Made by a program: the position numbers and the translations under genes. This document shows positions 17,641-26,729 of a stretch of DNA of 64,000 nucleotides, in pieces (position 1 is the first letter of the stretch; each line of letters opens with the position of its first letter). The notes below the pieces were generated by a model. That model was not told the DNA's origin. It made no database searches and worked only from the letters and a program-made list of their open reading frames with translations. Origin of the DNA: Arthrobacter sp. OAP107 (GTDB lineage: Bacteria; Actinomycetota; Actinomycetes; Actinomycetales; Micrococcaceae). The stretch covers positions 248,001-312,000 of the forward strand of contig NZ_JBEPOK010000001.1 of the NCBI RefSeq assembly GCF_040546765.1, read 5' to 3'.

Positions 17641-19477
17641 GAGGGAGTCCTCGTGCCGGGCCTGTCCCTGGTCATGGTTTTTTGGGCTGGGAAGGGGCGT
17701 GTCGCTGTGCCGGGCACGTCCGTGGTGGAGTTGCAGGGCGCAGTGGATGAGGGGGAAGTGGCTGAAGGCCTGGGGGGTGTTGCCCAGTTGCCGCTTGTTT
17801 TGGGGGTCCCATTCTTCGCTGAGCAGGCCGACGTCGTTCCGAAGGCTGAGGAGGCGGTCAAAGAGCTCGACGGCTTCGTGGTGGCGGCCAATGCCGAGGA
17901 GGGCGTCAACGAGCCAGAAGGAGCAGGCGAGGAAGACGCCTTCGGTGCCGGGCAGCCCGTCGTTGCTTGCCTGAGGGTGGTAGCGGAGGACGAATCCGCT
18001 CTTCGGTGAGGTTCTGCTGGATCGCCTCCACGGTGCCGACGACGCGGGGGTGGTCGTGGGGGAGGAAACCGACGCGGGGTATGAGCAGGAGGCTGGCGTC
18101 GAGTTCTTTGCTTCCGTAGGACTGGACGAAGGTGTTGCGCTGGCTGTCGAAGCCGTGGGTCATCACATCTTTATGGATGGTCTCGCGCAGCGCGGACCAG
18201 CGGTCTTCGGGGCCGGGCAGTCCGGATTGCTGGATGCCTTTGACCATGCGGTCGGCGGCGACCCAGGCCATGACTTTGGAGTGGGTGTTCTGGCGGCGGG
18301 GGCCGCGCATTTCCCAGAGCCCGTTGTCGGGCTTGTCCCAGGCCCCTTCCAGGTATTCCATGAGGGCGATTTGGATGTCCCAGGAATCATCCCCGGAACC
18401 GTCAGGGGAGGCGGCGCGGGTGAGGGCGAGCCCGTCCAGGACTTCACCCCAGACATCGAGTTGGAGTTGGGGCGCGGCGGCGTTCCCGGTCCGGACGGGT
18501 TTGGAACCTTCGAACCCTGCCAGCCATGGCAGTTCTGTTTCGGGCAGCCGGCGGGTGCCGTCGATGGCGTACATGATTTGCAGGTCAGCGGGGTCGCCTG
18601 CGACGGCGCGCAGCAGCCATTCGCGCCAGGCCGCTGCTTCCTCGGTGTAGCCGGCGGCGAGCAGTGACTGCAGCGTCAGGGTGGCGTCGCGGAGCCAGCA
18701 GAACCGGTAGTCCCAGTTGCGGGATCCTCCGGGATCTTCCGGCAGCGAGGTGGTGGGAGCTGCAACGATGCCGCCGGTCGGGGCGTAGATGAGTCCTTTG
18801 AGGGTGATGAGGGACCGTTCGACGGCGTCCTTGTACTTTCCTTCCATCTTGCTGCGGCCGATCCAGTCCCGCCAGAAATCCTCCGTTGCCTGCAGCGCGG
18901 CGCCGGGATCGGTCCTGGCGGGGGCCGGCCGGCTGCTGTGGACCCAGCTCAGCACGAAGGGCACCTGTTCACCGGCCCGGACGGTGAATTCGCTGACCGT
19001 GCGCATGTCCCTGCCTTCGAGGGGGGCTTTGGTGGTGAGGTAGGCGGCGTCAGGGCCGGCGACAGCGCTGAGTCCGTGGTCACTGCGCCTGACCCAGGGC
19101 ACGATGTGGCCGTAATCGAAGCGCAGGCATAATTCCCCGTACATCTGCACGCTGCCGCTGAGGCCTTCGACGATACGCACCACGTCAGCGGCCTCATCCC
19201 GGACCGGCATGAAGTCGGTGACCCTGACGCTTCCGCGGTCTGTTTCCCATTCGGTTTCGAGGATGAGGGTGCCGGGGCGGTAACGGCGGCGTGTGCATTT
19301 TTCTGCCCCGGCAGGGGCCAGGAGCCAGCGCCCTGCGGCAGGGGTGTCCAGCAGGGCGGCGAAGCAGGCGGGGGAGTCGAAGTTCGGCAGGCACATCCAG
19401 TCGATGGACCCGCTGGTGCTGATCAGCGCGGCCGTGTGCAGGTCCCCCACGAGTGCGTAATCACTGACCTCAGACAT
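17623..19477 (-). pseudogene. GH15 glucoamylase/trehalase-like protein with one C-terminal frameshift
   Basis: From MSEVSDYALVGDLHTAALIS the frame shows the GH15 pattern: SIDWMCLPNFDSPACFAALL at the N-terminal beta domain, then SRNWDYRFCWLRDATLTL with catalytic-site residues of the toroid domain. Members are glucan 1,4-alpha-glucosidases, glucodextranases or actinobacterial trehalases. Near 18003 one extra base breaks the frame after QQNLTEE. The other frame continues naturally (FVLRYHPQASNDGLPGTEGV, then LLSEEWDPQNKRQLGNTPQA with the expected Glu) to the TGA at 17623. Restored, it would have about 617 residues. The ATG overlaps the TGA of the preceding gene. The catalytic second half is affected late, so activity without repair is doubtful. 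No signal peptide is seen. Confidence 0.83.
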
Positions 19478-20099
19478 TGCTGCACTTCCTGGTCGTATCT
19501 GTATGTGCTTGCACCGGCACCTGGCGGCGTCTGCGTCCGCGCACCGCCAGGACGGACACGACCACCGCTGCGGCCAGGCTGACGGCGGCCAGGACAGCGC
19601 GGTTTCCACCTGCCGGTCGGGAGACACGGACCTGATGCTCACGCCCGGCCGTGCCCGTGCGGGTGATCTCGGTGGCCGGCACCTGCCAGTCGGCCGGGGA
19701 GGGAAAGGTTCCGGGCGGGAGCTTTTCCTCCCGCAGTTCCCGGCGGGAGGCGATTTGGTCCCTGACGAGTCTGCTCGGGGCGGGCACGGCAGCGTCTGCC
19801 GCGACCGCTGCCGGGAGATCAATGATGTATGGCTCACCGTAAAACACTGAGGATGCTACCGACTCCAGCCAGGTGGTCGGGGGCGTCCGGACGCCCTGGG
19901 CGGCGAAGGCCGCACGCAGCCTGTCCAGGATCTCGTCCAGGCCTTTGCCTCGGGCGTCTTTGGTGACCTCGAAAATAGCCAGCTGGAGCCGCAGCTTCGC
20001 ATCCGCGGCGGGATCCGTGGCGGCAGGGTCCTGCCCGGTGGGGTCCACTGCGAGTGGCTCTGCGTTCACGGAGCCGTTGTTGCGGGGATTGGTGTTCAT
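19470..20099 (-). CDS. Uncharacterised protein with one C-terminal membrane helix
   Basis: The protein has 209 residues from MNTNPRNNGS; an ATG six codons upstream is also possible. The first 35 residues are Pro/Asp/Ala-rich and probably disordered. A conserved-looking domain follows (LRLQLAIFEVTKDARGKGLDEIL through SVFYGEPYIIDLP), then a single hydrophobic helix near residues 165-185 (AVLAAVSLAAAVVVSVLAV) and a basic tail, so most of the protein should be on one side of the membrane. I do not recognise a family. It overlaps the GH15 start by 8 bp and follows the ZIP gene closely, so it belongs to the long operon. Confidence 0.75.
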   Translation of the reverse strand: MNTNPRNNGSVNAEPLAVDPTGQDPAATDPAADAKLRLQLAIFEVTKDARGKGLDEILDRLRAAFAAQGVRTPPTTWLESVASSVFYGEPYIIDLPAAVAADAAVPAPSRLVRDQIASRRELREEKLPPGTFPSPADWQVPATEITRTGTAGREHQVRVSRPAGGNRAVLAAVSLAAAVVVSVLAVRGRRRRQVPVQAHTDTTRKCSNV

Positions 20100-20120
20100 G
20101 GCTTTCCGTCCCGTCATGTC

Positions 20121-20879
20121 TTAGCCACCGACCTGGTCCACGGTGAAGGCGGCCAGGAATCCGACGGCGGCGATGAGGCCGGTGAGGAGGTGGTGTTCCT
20201 CGAAGGCTTCGGGGATCATCGTGTCCGCGAGCATGGCCAGGATGGCGCCGGCAGCCACCGCCGTGATGAAGGCGACGACTTCTGCGGGCGCATCCTGCAG
20301 GACCAGGAAACCGATGAGGGCGGCGATCCCGGACAGGACAGCGATTCCCACCCAGACTCCGAACACGTACCTGGCGCTGCGGCCTGCTTTTTTCATGCCG
20401 GCCGTACTGGAGAGGCCTTCGGGGACGTTGGAGATAAACACGGCGGCCAGCATGGCCGGGCTGACCGCGCCGGCAGTGACCAGGCCCACGCCCAGGACCA
20501 CTGATTCGGGGATACCGTCCAAAAGGGCCCCTATCGCGATGGCGGTACCGCTGCCTGGCTTCTGCTGCTCGGACGGCTGTTTCCCGCCTGAGCGTTTGCG
20601 GTGCTTGGCGCCTTTGAGGGCAAGGAGTGCGTTGGCGGCAACGTAAACGACGGCGCCGGTGGCGAAGCCGCCGATCGTGGGCCACAGTCCGCCGCCGTTG
20701 ACGGCTTCCTCCACCAGTTCAAAGGCGAGGGCCGAGATCAGCACGCCGGCGCCGAACGACATTACGGAGGACACGACTTTTGAGGGGATTCGCCATTTCC
20801 ATGCCAGGGCGCATCCGACCACCAGGGCACCGCCGGCGATTGTTCCCCACATCCAGGCCAGCAACCACGCGGGCATCAT
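20121..20879 (-). CDS. ZIP-family metal transporter
   Basis: The protein has 252 residues with about eight membrane helices. A charged loop rich in Lys, His and Arg (ALKGAKHRKRSGGKQP) follows helix III, as usual for ZIP proteins. The metal-binding helices IV and V appear as LLDGIPESVVLG and SNVPEGLSSTAG, where Asp/Glu/Asn replace some of the usual His residues. Such bacterial ZIPs import divalent metals such as Zn2+, Fe2+ or Mn2+. The place among sugar dehydrogenase genes is unusual; supplying a metal to one of these enzymes is a guess. The gene starts 84 bp after the enolase-superfamily gene on the same strand. Confidence 0.9.
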   Translation of the reverse strand: MMPAWLLAWMWGTIAGGALVVGCALAWKWRIPSKVVSSVMSFGAGVLISALAFELVEEAVNGGGLWPTIGGFATGAVVYVAANALLALKGAKHRKRSGGKQPSEQQKPGSGTAIAIGALLDGIPESVVLGVGLVTAGAVSPAMLAAVFISNVPEGLSSTAGMKKAGRSARYVFGVWVGIAVLSGIAALIGFLVLQDAPAEVVAFITAVAAGAILAMLADTMIPEAFEEHHLLTGLIAAVGFLAAFTVDQVGG

Positions 20880-20962
20880 GCGGCCCCTGCCAGTGGGCAG
20901 GCTGTCGGCTCGTTTCGCAGGTTCACCATAAAAGAGTCCATTTCTTTTGGTCGGGCAGCATG

Positions 20963-22084
20963 TCAGCGGACCCGGTATTTGTCGGCCTCAACCGTGCGCA
21001 GAGACAGTCCGTTACCGGGTTCATCTGCAGGCCGTACCCATCCGCCGTCTGGGGCAAGCGTTCCCTCGAAGAAGAGGTTCTCGATGCGCACGTGGTCGTG
21101 GAACCATTCCAGGTGGCGGAAGTTGGGCGTTGCGGCGGCGACGGCGGTGCTCAGGTGGGGTGCGCAGTGTCCCGACACCTGAAGGCCGTGGGCAGCGGTG
21201 ACAGCGGCGATGCGCAGCCATTCGCTGATCCCGCCGCACCTGCTGACGTCGGCCTGTATGCAGTCCACAGCGTCCGCGCTGCACAGCCGCTGGTAGTAGG
21301 GCAGGCCGGTGCCGTATTCACCGGCGGCCACGTCAGCATCCACCGCATCCCGCACCATCCGGAGCCCGGCCAGGTGGTCGCTGGAGACCGGCTCCTCGAA
21401 CCAGACCACGCTCTCTGCAGCCGTGTCGTGCAGCACCCGGATGGCCTGTTTGGCGGTGTAGGCGCCGTTGGCGTCGACGAACAGTTCCGTGTGAGGTCCG
21501 ACGGCGGTGCGCGCCTGCCGGATCCGCTCCAGGTCCCGAGGCACGTTGGTTCCGCTGTCCTGGCCGATCTTGATTTTCACCCGGGGAATGCGCTGGTCAA
21601 TGGCCCAGCCTTGAAGCTGGTTCCGCAGCTGCTCTTCCGTGTAGGTGGTGAACCCGCCGCTGCCGTAGACCGCCACCCTGTCCCGGACCGCGCCCAGGAG
21701 TTTGTGCAGGGGCAGGTCCAGCACGCGCGCCTTCAGGTCCCACAGCGCGCAGTCCACGGCAGACAGGGCATAGGACGCCAGACCCGTGCTGCCGGGGTTG
21801 CGTGCCACGCGGGCCATCGCCGCTGCCGCTGCCGGTACGTCCAGGGCGTCGACGCCGTGGACGGCCGGGCCGAGGAGCTCTTCGACCAGGCCGGCCGCGG
21901 CCGCCGGCGCATACGTCCACCCGAGGCCCGTCTTCCCGCCGGCTGCGGCCTGGACAAGTACCATCGTGGTGGAGTCCCAGCTGAACGTCCCGTCCGCTTC
22001 CGGGGCGTCGGTGGGGACGGTGTAGGCTGCCGCCCGGATGGCGGTGACGGGAGCCTCCGCCGCCGGCGTGGCGGGACGGGCCAC
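20963..22084 (-). CDS. Enolase-superfamily dehydratase/racemase (mandelate racemase group)
   Basis: The protein has 373 residues with the capping domain followed by the barrel. RVKIKIGQD supplies the catalytic K-x-K pair on the second barrel strand. The metal ligands appear as LFVDANGAY, WFEEPVSSD and AAGEYG, and the base region at the end of the seventh strand as SGHCAPHLST. These fit the mandelate racemase/galactonate or glucarate dehydratase groups, which remove a proton next to a carboxylate of an aldonic or aldaric acid. The gene follows the ThDP enzyme gene by 3 bp in the operon. Together with a GMC sugar oxidase it could dehydrate the resulting sugar acid, but the substrate is not assignable. 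Confidence 0.9.
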   Translation of the reverse strand: MARPATPAAEAPVTAIRAAAYTVPTDAPEADGTFSWDSTTMVLVQAAAGGKTGLGWTYAPAAAAGLVEELLGPAVHGVDALDVPAAAAAMARVARNPGSTGLASYALSAVDCALWDLKARVLDLPLHKLLGAVRDRVAVYGSGGFTTYTEEQLRNQLQGWAIDQRIPRVKIKIGQDSGTNVPRDLERIRQARTAVGPHTELFVDANGAYTAKQAIRVLHDTAAESVVWFEEPVSSDHLAGLRMVRDAVDADVAAGEYGTGLPYYQRLCSADAVDCIQADVSRCGGISEWLRIAAVTAAHGLQVSGHCAPHLSTAVAAATPNFRHLEWFHDHVRIENLFFEGTLAPDGGWVRPADEPGNGLSLRTVEADKYRVR

Positions 22085-22087
22085 CGT

Positions 22088-23878
22088 TCAGCCCTCCTTG
22101 TGCGGCAGGAATTCCTGGATCTTGGTCTTGACGCCTTCCTTCACTACGTCCCAGGCGCTGTCGTCGCCCTTGATCATGGCTTCTGCCGTCTTCCGGGCCT
22201 GTTCCAGGGTGGCGTGCGGGGGGATGGGCGGAATGTCGGGGTCGGTGCGGACGTCCAGCACTGTGGGCCTGTCGGCGGCGAGGGCCTTCTCCCAGGCCGG
22301 GCCGACGTCGTCTGGATTGTCCACGTGGATGCCCTGCAGCCCCAGGCTCTCGGCAAACCCGGCGTAGTCGACGTCGGGGAGGGTCTGGGATTCGCGGAAG
22401 GCGGGCACGCCGCCCATGGCGCGCATTTCCCAGGTCACCTGGTTGAGGTCGTTGTTGTGCGGGACAGCCACCACCAGCCGGGGGTCGTCCCATTCCCGCC
22501 AGTAATGCTTGATGGTGATCAGTTCGGCCAGTCCGTTCATCTGCATGGCCCCGTCGCCGGCGAACGCGATGGCCGGGCGCCCGGGATGCGCGAATTTGGC
22601 GCCGATCGCGTAGGGGACCCCCGGCCCCATGGTGGCGAGGTTTCCGGACAGGGAACCGCGGACCGCCCCGCGGAATCTCAGCTGCCGCGCATACCAGTTG
22701 GCGGACGACCCTGAATCGGCGCTGAGCATGGCATCCGCCGGTAGCCGGGTGGAAAGCTCGGCGAACAGCCGCATCGGATTGACCGGATCGGCGCTGACCA
22801 TGGCCTCGTCACGCATCGTTTCCCACCAGCGGCTGATGGATTTCTCCAGGCCCTCCTGCCAGGACCGGTCCTGCTTGCGCTCCAGGTGCGGGATGAGGGC
22901 CCGCAACGCGGCGGCGGCATCGGCGACGATGTTGTATTCGTTGGTGTAGCGCAGTCCGATCATCTTTGGGTCCACGTCGATTTGCACCCCGCGGGCCTGT
23001 CCCGGCTCGGGCAGGAACTGGGTGTAGGGGAAGCTGGAGCCCACGGTCAGCAGGGTGTCGCAGTCCCGCATCATCTCATAGCTGGGGCGTGTGCCCAGCA
23101 GCCCGATCGACCCGGTGACGTAAGGCAGGTCATCCGGAAGCGAGTCCTTGCCCAGCAGTGCCTTGGCGACACCGGCGCCGAGCAGCTCGGCGACCTCCTT
23201 GACCTCCGCGGCCGCGCCCCGGGCGCCCTGGCCAATGAGGATGGCAACCTTGGACCCCTCGTTGAGGAGTTGGGCGGCGCCACGGATCGAATCGCTGTTG
23301 GGCTGGATGTCGGGCCATTGGACGCCGACGCTGGAGGGCACCATCTTGAACTCGTGGGTCGGCCCCGCGTAGTCGAGCTCCTGCACATCCGCCGGGATGA
23401 TGACCGCGGTGGGCGCCTGCTCGGCCTCGGCGATCCTGATGGCGCGGTCGATGACGTTGGGCAGCTGCTGCGGAACAGTGACCATCTGGACGTAGTCCGA
23501 GGCCACATCCTTGAACAGGGTCAGCAGGTCAACCTCCTGCTGGTAGGAACCGCCCATGGCGCTCCGGGCCGTCTGTCCCACGATGGACACCACCGGAACG
23601 TGGTCCAGCTTCGCGTCGTACAGTCCGTTGAGCAGGTGGATCGCGCCCGGGCCGGACGTTGCCATGCACACCGCCACTCGGTCCCCGAACTTCGCATAGC
23701 CCACGGCCTCGAACGCCGCCATCTCCTCATGCCGGGCCTGGATGAACTTCGGATTGTTGTCCGCCTTGCCGAACGCGGCGAGGATGCCGTTGATGCCGTC
23801 TCCAGGGAAACCGAAGACCTTGTCGACGCCCCATTCGCCCAGCCGGGAAAGCAGGTAGTCAGCCACTGTAGTTGCCAT
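22088..23878 (-). CDS. Thiamine-diphosphate enzyme, pyruvate oxidase/dehydrogenase (PoxB) type
   Basis: The protein has 596 residues with all three domains of the ThDP acetolactate synthase/PoxB family. The activating Glu lies in IQARHEEMAAFEAVG, the central FAD-type domain runs over about residues 190-330, and the ThDP motif is AFAGDGAMQM followed about 30 residues later by PHNNDLNQ. PoxB oxidises pyruvate to acetate and CO2 at the membrane, passing electrons to quinone. Closely related proteins of unknown function are common in actinobacterial stress clusters, so acetolactate synthase-like or other carboligase activity is possible. The gene is 2 bp from the GMC gene upstream and 3 bp from the enolase-superfamily gene downstream. 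Confidence 0.9.
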   Translation of the reverse strand: MATTVADYLLSRLGEWGVDKVFGFPGDGINGILAAFGKADNNPKFIQARHEEMAAFEAVGYAKFGDRVAVCMATSGPGAIHLLNGLYDAKLDHVPVVSIVGQTARSAMGGSYQQEVDLLTLFKDVASDYVQMVTVPQQLPNVIDRAIRIAEAEQAPTAVIIPADVQELDYAGPTHEFKMVPSSVGVQWPDIQPNSDSIRGAAQLLNEGSKVAILIGQGARGAAAEVKEVAELLGAGVAKALLGKDSLPDDLPYVTGSIGLLGTRPSYEMMRDCDTLLTVGSSFPYTQFLPEPGQARGVQIDVDPKMIGLRYTNEYNIVADAAAALRALIPHLERKQDRSWQEGLEKSISRWWETMRDEAMVSADPVNPMRLFAELSTRLPADAMLSADSGSSANWYARQLRFRGAVRGSLSGNLATMGPGVPYAIGAKFAHPGRPAIAFAGDGAMQMNGLAELITIKHYWREWDDPRLVVAVPHNNDLNQVTWEMRAMGGVPAFRESQTLPDVDYAGFAESLGLQGIHVDNPDDVGPAWEKALAADRPTVLDVRTDPDIPPIPPHATLEQARKTAEAMIKGDDSAWDVVKEGVKTKIQEFLPHKEG

Positions 23879-23880
23879 GA

Positions 23881-25536
23881 TCAGTCTTCCTTCATACTCA
23901 TCCGGGCGCCGCTGCGGGCACCCTCAACCAAAGCGCGTGCGGCGCGGGCCGCCAGCGCCATGATGGTCAGGGCCGGATTGGCACTGCCCTGGGTAGGCAG
24001 CACACTCCCGTCGGTGACCAGCAGATTCGGTACCGCGAAAGTCCGGAGGCCGCCGTCCACCACGCCTTCGTCCTCGGTGGCAGCCATCCGGGCGCCACCC
24101 ACCAGGTGGGCGTAGCGATTGATGGTGATGACCTCGGCTGCGCCCGCGGCGGTCAGGATCCGTTCCATGACTTCCTGCGCCGCGGACATCAGGTGCCGGT
24201 CATTCTCGCACTGGCTGTAACTGAAGCGGGCGACGGGGATGCCGTGACGGTCGGTTTCGTCCGCGAGGGTGACCCTGTTCCCTTCGAGCGGGAGGAACTC
24301 GCACAATGCCCCGAGGCAGGCCCAGTGAGGGTAGTCAGACATGTAACGGCGCAGCGTCGCGCCCCAGTGCCCCTGGGCGGCAACGTGCTCGGCCCAGGTG
24401 ATGGGCAGCGGGGAAACGCACTGGATTGAGAAGCCGCGTTTGTACGGCTTGACCGGGTCCGTCTCATAGAAGTCCTCGGTGCTGACCTCCGGGGGAGGCC
24501 CCTTCCACATCCGCACTTCCTCCTGGAACCGGCCCGCGGTCTGCGGCGCACCCTGGACCATCAGGTACCGGCCCACCTGGTCGAAGTCATTGCACATCCC
24601 GTCCGGGAAGCGCGTGTTCGCCGAGTTCAACAGCAGCCGGGGCGTCTCGATCGAGTACCCGGCCACGGCCACCAGCCGGGCACGCTGAAACCGTTGCACA
24701 CCACCGCGGACGTATTCGACGCCGGTAGCCAGCCCGGTACGCTCGTCAAAACCGATCCGGGTGGCCATCGATTCGGGACGGATTTCAGCCCCATGGGCCA
24801 GCGCATCCGGGACGTGGGTAATCAACGGGGAGGCCTTGGCATTGACCTTGCAACCCTGCAGGCAGAATCCGCGGTAAATGCAGTGCGGCCTGTTCCCAAA
24901 GCGGCCGTTGGCTATGGCCACCGGCCCCACCCTGGCAGTCAGGCCACAGGCGCGGGCCCCCCGCAGGAACAGCTCCCCATTGCCGGACACCGGGTGTGGG
25001 CGGTGCGAGTAGCCGTGCGGGTCACCCCATGGCCAGTACTCGCCGGCGACGGGCAGTTCCGCCTCGATGTCCTCGTAGAAAGGCCTCAGCTCCCGGTATT
25101 CCAGCGGCCAGTCCGCGCCCACCCCGTCCGTACTGTAGGTGCGGAAGTCGCTGGGGTGGAACCGTGGCGTGTACCCGGCGAAGTGGACCATCGACCCGCC
25201 CACCCCCCGGCCGGAGTTATTGGAGCCCAGCGGCACGGGGTCGGCGCCTGCAATCACCCTGGGTTCTGTCCAGTACAGGTGATGGGAACCCGCCTCGTCG
25301 CTCACCCAATCCTGCTCCGGCTCCCAGAACGGGCCCGCATCCAGGGCAACTGCCCGCCACCCGGCGCGGGCCAGGCGCTGCAGCAGCGTCGCACCCCCGG
25401 CCCCGCAGCCCACGATGACAATGTCCACCTCGTCGTCGTCCCCATACTGGTGCATGCCTTCGCGCAACCCCAGGTTGCTGCCCGGGCCCTTGGGCAGCAA
25501 CCAGGCGGAGTTGTTACGTTCACGCAGCGCACTCAT
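23881..25536 (-). CDS. GMC-family oxidoreductase (gluconate 2-dehydrogenase large-subunit-like)
   Basis: The protein has 551 residues. VIVGCGAGGATLLQRLARAG is the FAD-binding fold. IYRGFCLQGCKVNAKAS and the C-terminal LLVTDGSVLPTQGSANPALT are the GMC signatures, with a catalytic His region at NRYAHLVGGARM. The protein resembles the flavoprotein subunit of membrane-bound gluconate 2-dehydrogenase and sugar dehydrogenases of the GMC group. The upstream gene encodes a subunit-3-like partner and overlaps it by 4 bp, supporting a complex. No Tat motif is found in either protein, and no cytochrome c subunit gene is adjacent. The electron acceptor and cellular side are therefore uncertain. Confidence 0.9.
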   Translation of the reverse strand: MSALRERNNSAWLLPKGPGSNLGLREGMHQYGDDDEVDIVIVGCGAGGATLLQRLARAGWRAVALDAGPFWEPEQDWVSDEAGSHHLYWTEPRVIAGADPVPLGSNNSGRGVGGSMVHFAGYTPRFHPSDFRTYSTDGVGADWPLEYRELRPFYEDIEAELPVAGEYWPWGDPHGYSHRPHPVSGNGELFLRGARACGLTARVGPVAIANGRFGNRPHCIYRGFCLQGCKVNAKASPLITHVPDALAHGAEIRPESMATRIGFDERTGLATGVEYVRGGVQRFQRARLVAVAGYSIETPRLLLNSANTRFPDGMCNDFDQVGRYLMVQGAPQTAGRFQEEVRMWKGPPPEVSTEDFYETDPVKPYKRGFSIQCVSPLPITWAEHVAAQGHWGATLRRYMSDYPHWACLGALCEFLPLEGNRVTLADETDRHGIPVARFSYSQCENDRHLMSAAQEVMERILTAAGAAEVITINRYAHLVGGARMAATEDEGVVDGGLRTFAVPNLLVTDGSVLPTQGSANPALTIMALAARAARALVEGARSGARMSMKED

Positions 25537-26174
25537 TGGTCACCCCCATGAGTGGGATCCGCCTCGGGCCGGACGTCGCGCACCTCGAACGGGTCCAGCC
25601 GGCCGACCCCGAGGTTCTTATAGCCGCGCGGGTAGGCAGGACCGGCGAAGCCAATCTCATCCCAGGCCAGCGGGTGGGAGTAGAAGGCGGTGCACGCGTA
25701 CCGGGTCCACAGGCTCCACACCCGGTCCGCCGGCAGCCCGTGCCAACAGTCCCGGTCCAGGTCGCAGATGTCCTGCAGCAGCCCGGCCTGCCGGTCCTGC
25801 CCGAGCAGGGCGAAGGTGCGGTCCCCGCGGGCACGGGCCTCCTCATCGAGCGCGGCCAGCGAGGCACGCCACGCCTCCCCGTCCCGCGGCATGTTGTCAT
25901 AGTGCCATCCGTCAGTCTCTTCCTCCGCCAGCCGGGCGTCCACCATGTTCACCACCGGCACCCGGGGCTCACCCCGCATGTCCAGCAACTGGTCGAAGAG
26001 GGCCCGTGCGGCCGCTTCCTCCGCCGGCGTGAAGAACCGGATGTCCGGCAGCAGGCCCATCCGGGAGTGGACCACGGCGGCGGTGGCCGGATCCCAGTGC
26101 TGCGCCTGGGACAGGGTGCCGAAGCCGGGGTAACGGCCGCCGCCGTCGGCTGCGTCCAGGGGCAGCGCGCTCAT
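25533..26174 (-). CDS. Gluconate 2-dehydrogenase subunit 3-like protein
   Basis: The protein has 213 residues from MSALPLDAADGGGRYPG; the longer open frame upstream is not coding-like. The regions FFTPAEEAAARALFDQLLD and AWDEIGFAGPAYPRGYKN match the subunit-3 family, small partners of GMC sugar or gluconate dehydrogenases needed for assembly or export of the flavoprotein. It differs from the classical gamma subunit in lacking a visible Tat signal. Its start overlaps the stop of the membrane protein gene, and its stop overlaps the GMC start, each by 4 bp. Such coupling supports a 1:1 partner role. Confidence 0.85.
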   Translation of the reverse strand: MSALPLDAADGGGRYPGFGTLSQAQHWDPATAAVVHSRMGLLPDIRFFTPAEEAAARALFDQLLDMRGEPRVPVVNMVDARLAEEETDGWHYDNMPRDGEAWRASLAALDEEARARGDRTFALLGQDRQAGLLQDICDLDRDCWHGLPADRVWSLWTRYACTAFYSHPLAWDEIGFAGPAYPRGYKNLGVGRLDPFEVRDVRPEADPTHGGDQ

Positions 26175-26638
26175 GGCTCCCGCCTCAGGACGGAGGCAAG
26201 CACGCCCATGCCACCAACGAGGGTGACCAGAAGCGGTGCGAACAGCGGGGGACCCATCTCCAGGTTGTAGCGCAGGTTGGACAGGCCGCCGGGCTTTTGC
26301 CTGATGCCCTGCAGGTGCAGCCACGTCCCCTGCAGCCCGTTGGCAATGATGGCGGCACTGGCCAGCGGCAACGCGGTCTTGGCCATCCGCCGGCTGAAAA
26401 CACCCGCCACCCCGGCAGCAGCACCCACCGGCCCCAAAGCCACCGGGACCCACATCCACGGGTTGCCGAAGCTGGCCTTGTCATGCTCCAGGTAAATTTC
26501 CGCAGCGGTGACCAGCGCACCGGCCGCCGTCAGCCCGGACAGGGAACGTTCGAAGCGGCCCGTCTGCACGTTCCTGATGAGCCGGTCGATCCCACTGACC
26601 GTGCCGGCCACAGAACCTTTTGCCTGATGTGTTTTCAC
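26171..26638 (-). CDS. Small integral membrane protein, first gene of the GMC operon
   Basis: The protein has 155 residues with a GTG start preceded by AAGGAG. Four hydrophobic stretches are visible: GLTAAGALVTAAEIYL, MWVPVALGPVGAAAGVAGVF, TALPLASAAIIANGLQGTWL and APLLVTLVGGMGVLASVL. Between helices 3 and 4 lies the polar loop HLQGIRQKPGGLSNLRYNLE. I do not recognise a named family, but such proteins commonly accompany the subunit-3/GMC pair in actinobacteria. A role as membrane anchor or quinone contact for the complex is inferred from position. An operator-like TTGCG-GGAA-AGCAA lies 56 bp upstream, in the gap shared with the divergent marR gene. Confidence 0.8.
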   Translation of the reverse strand: MKTHQAKGSVAGTVSGIDRLIRNVQTGRFERSLSGLTAAGALVTAAEIYLEHDKASFGNPWMWVPVALGPVGAAAGVAGVFSRRMAKTALPLASAAIIANGLQGTWLHLQGIRQKPGGLSNLRYNLEMGPPLFAPLLVTLVGGMGVLASVLRREP

Positions 26639-26693
26639 GATTCTCCTTCTTCCCACGGAAATGCCCTGTACTGGCCCCGTGGAACTGAAAACT

Positions 26694-26707
26694 TTGCGGG
26701 AAAGCAA
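26694..26707. promoter_or_regulatory. Putative MarR operator (site 2), one mismatch
   Basis: TTGCG-GGAA-AGCAA differs from TTGCG-N4-CGCAA at one base. It lies in the 91-bp gap between the GMC operon (starts 26638, minus) and the first marR gene (starts 26730, plus), so one site could control both. Confidence 0.5.
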
Positions 26708-26729
26708 CTGTCGGAGGAAACTGGTGCTC

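Noticed and set aside
20780..22714. Plus-strand frame of 644 residues
   Set aside because: It lies antisense to the enolase-superfamily and ThDP genes, which have all family motifs; its own composition is not protein-like.
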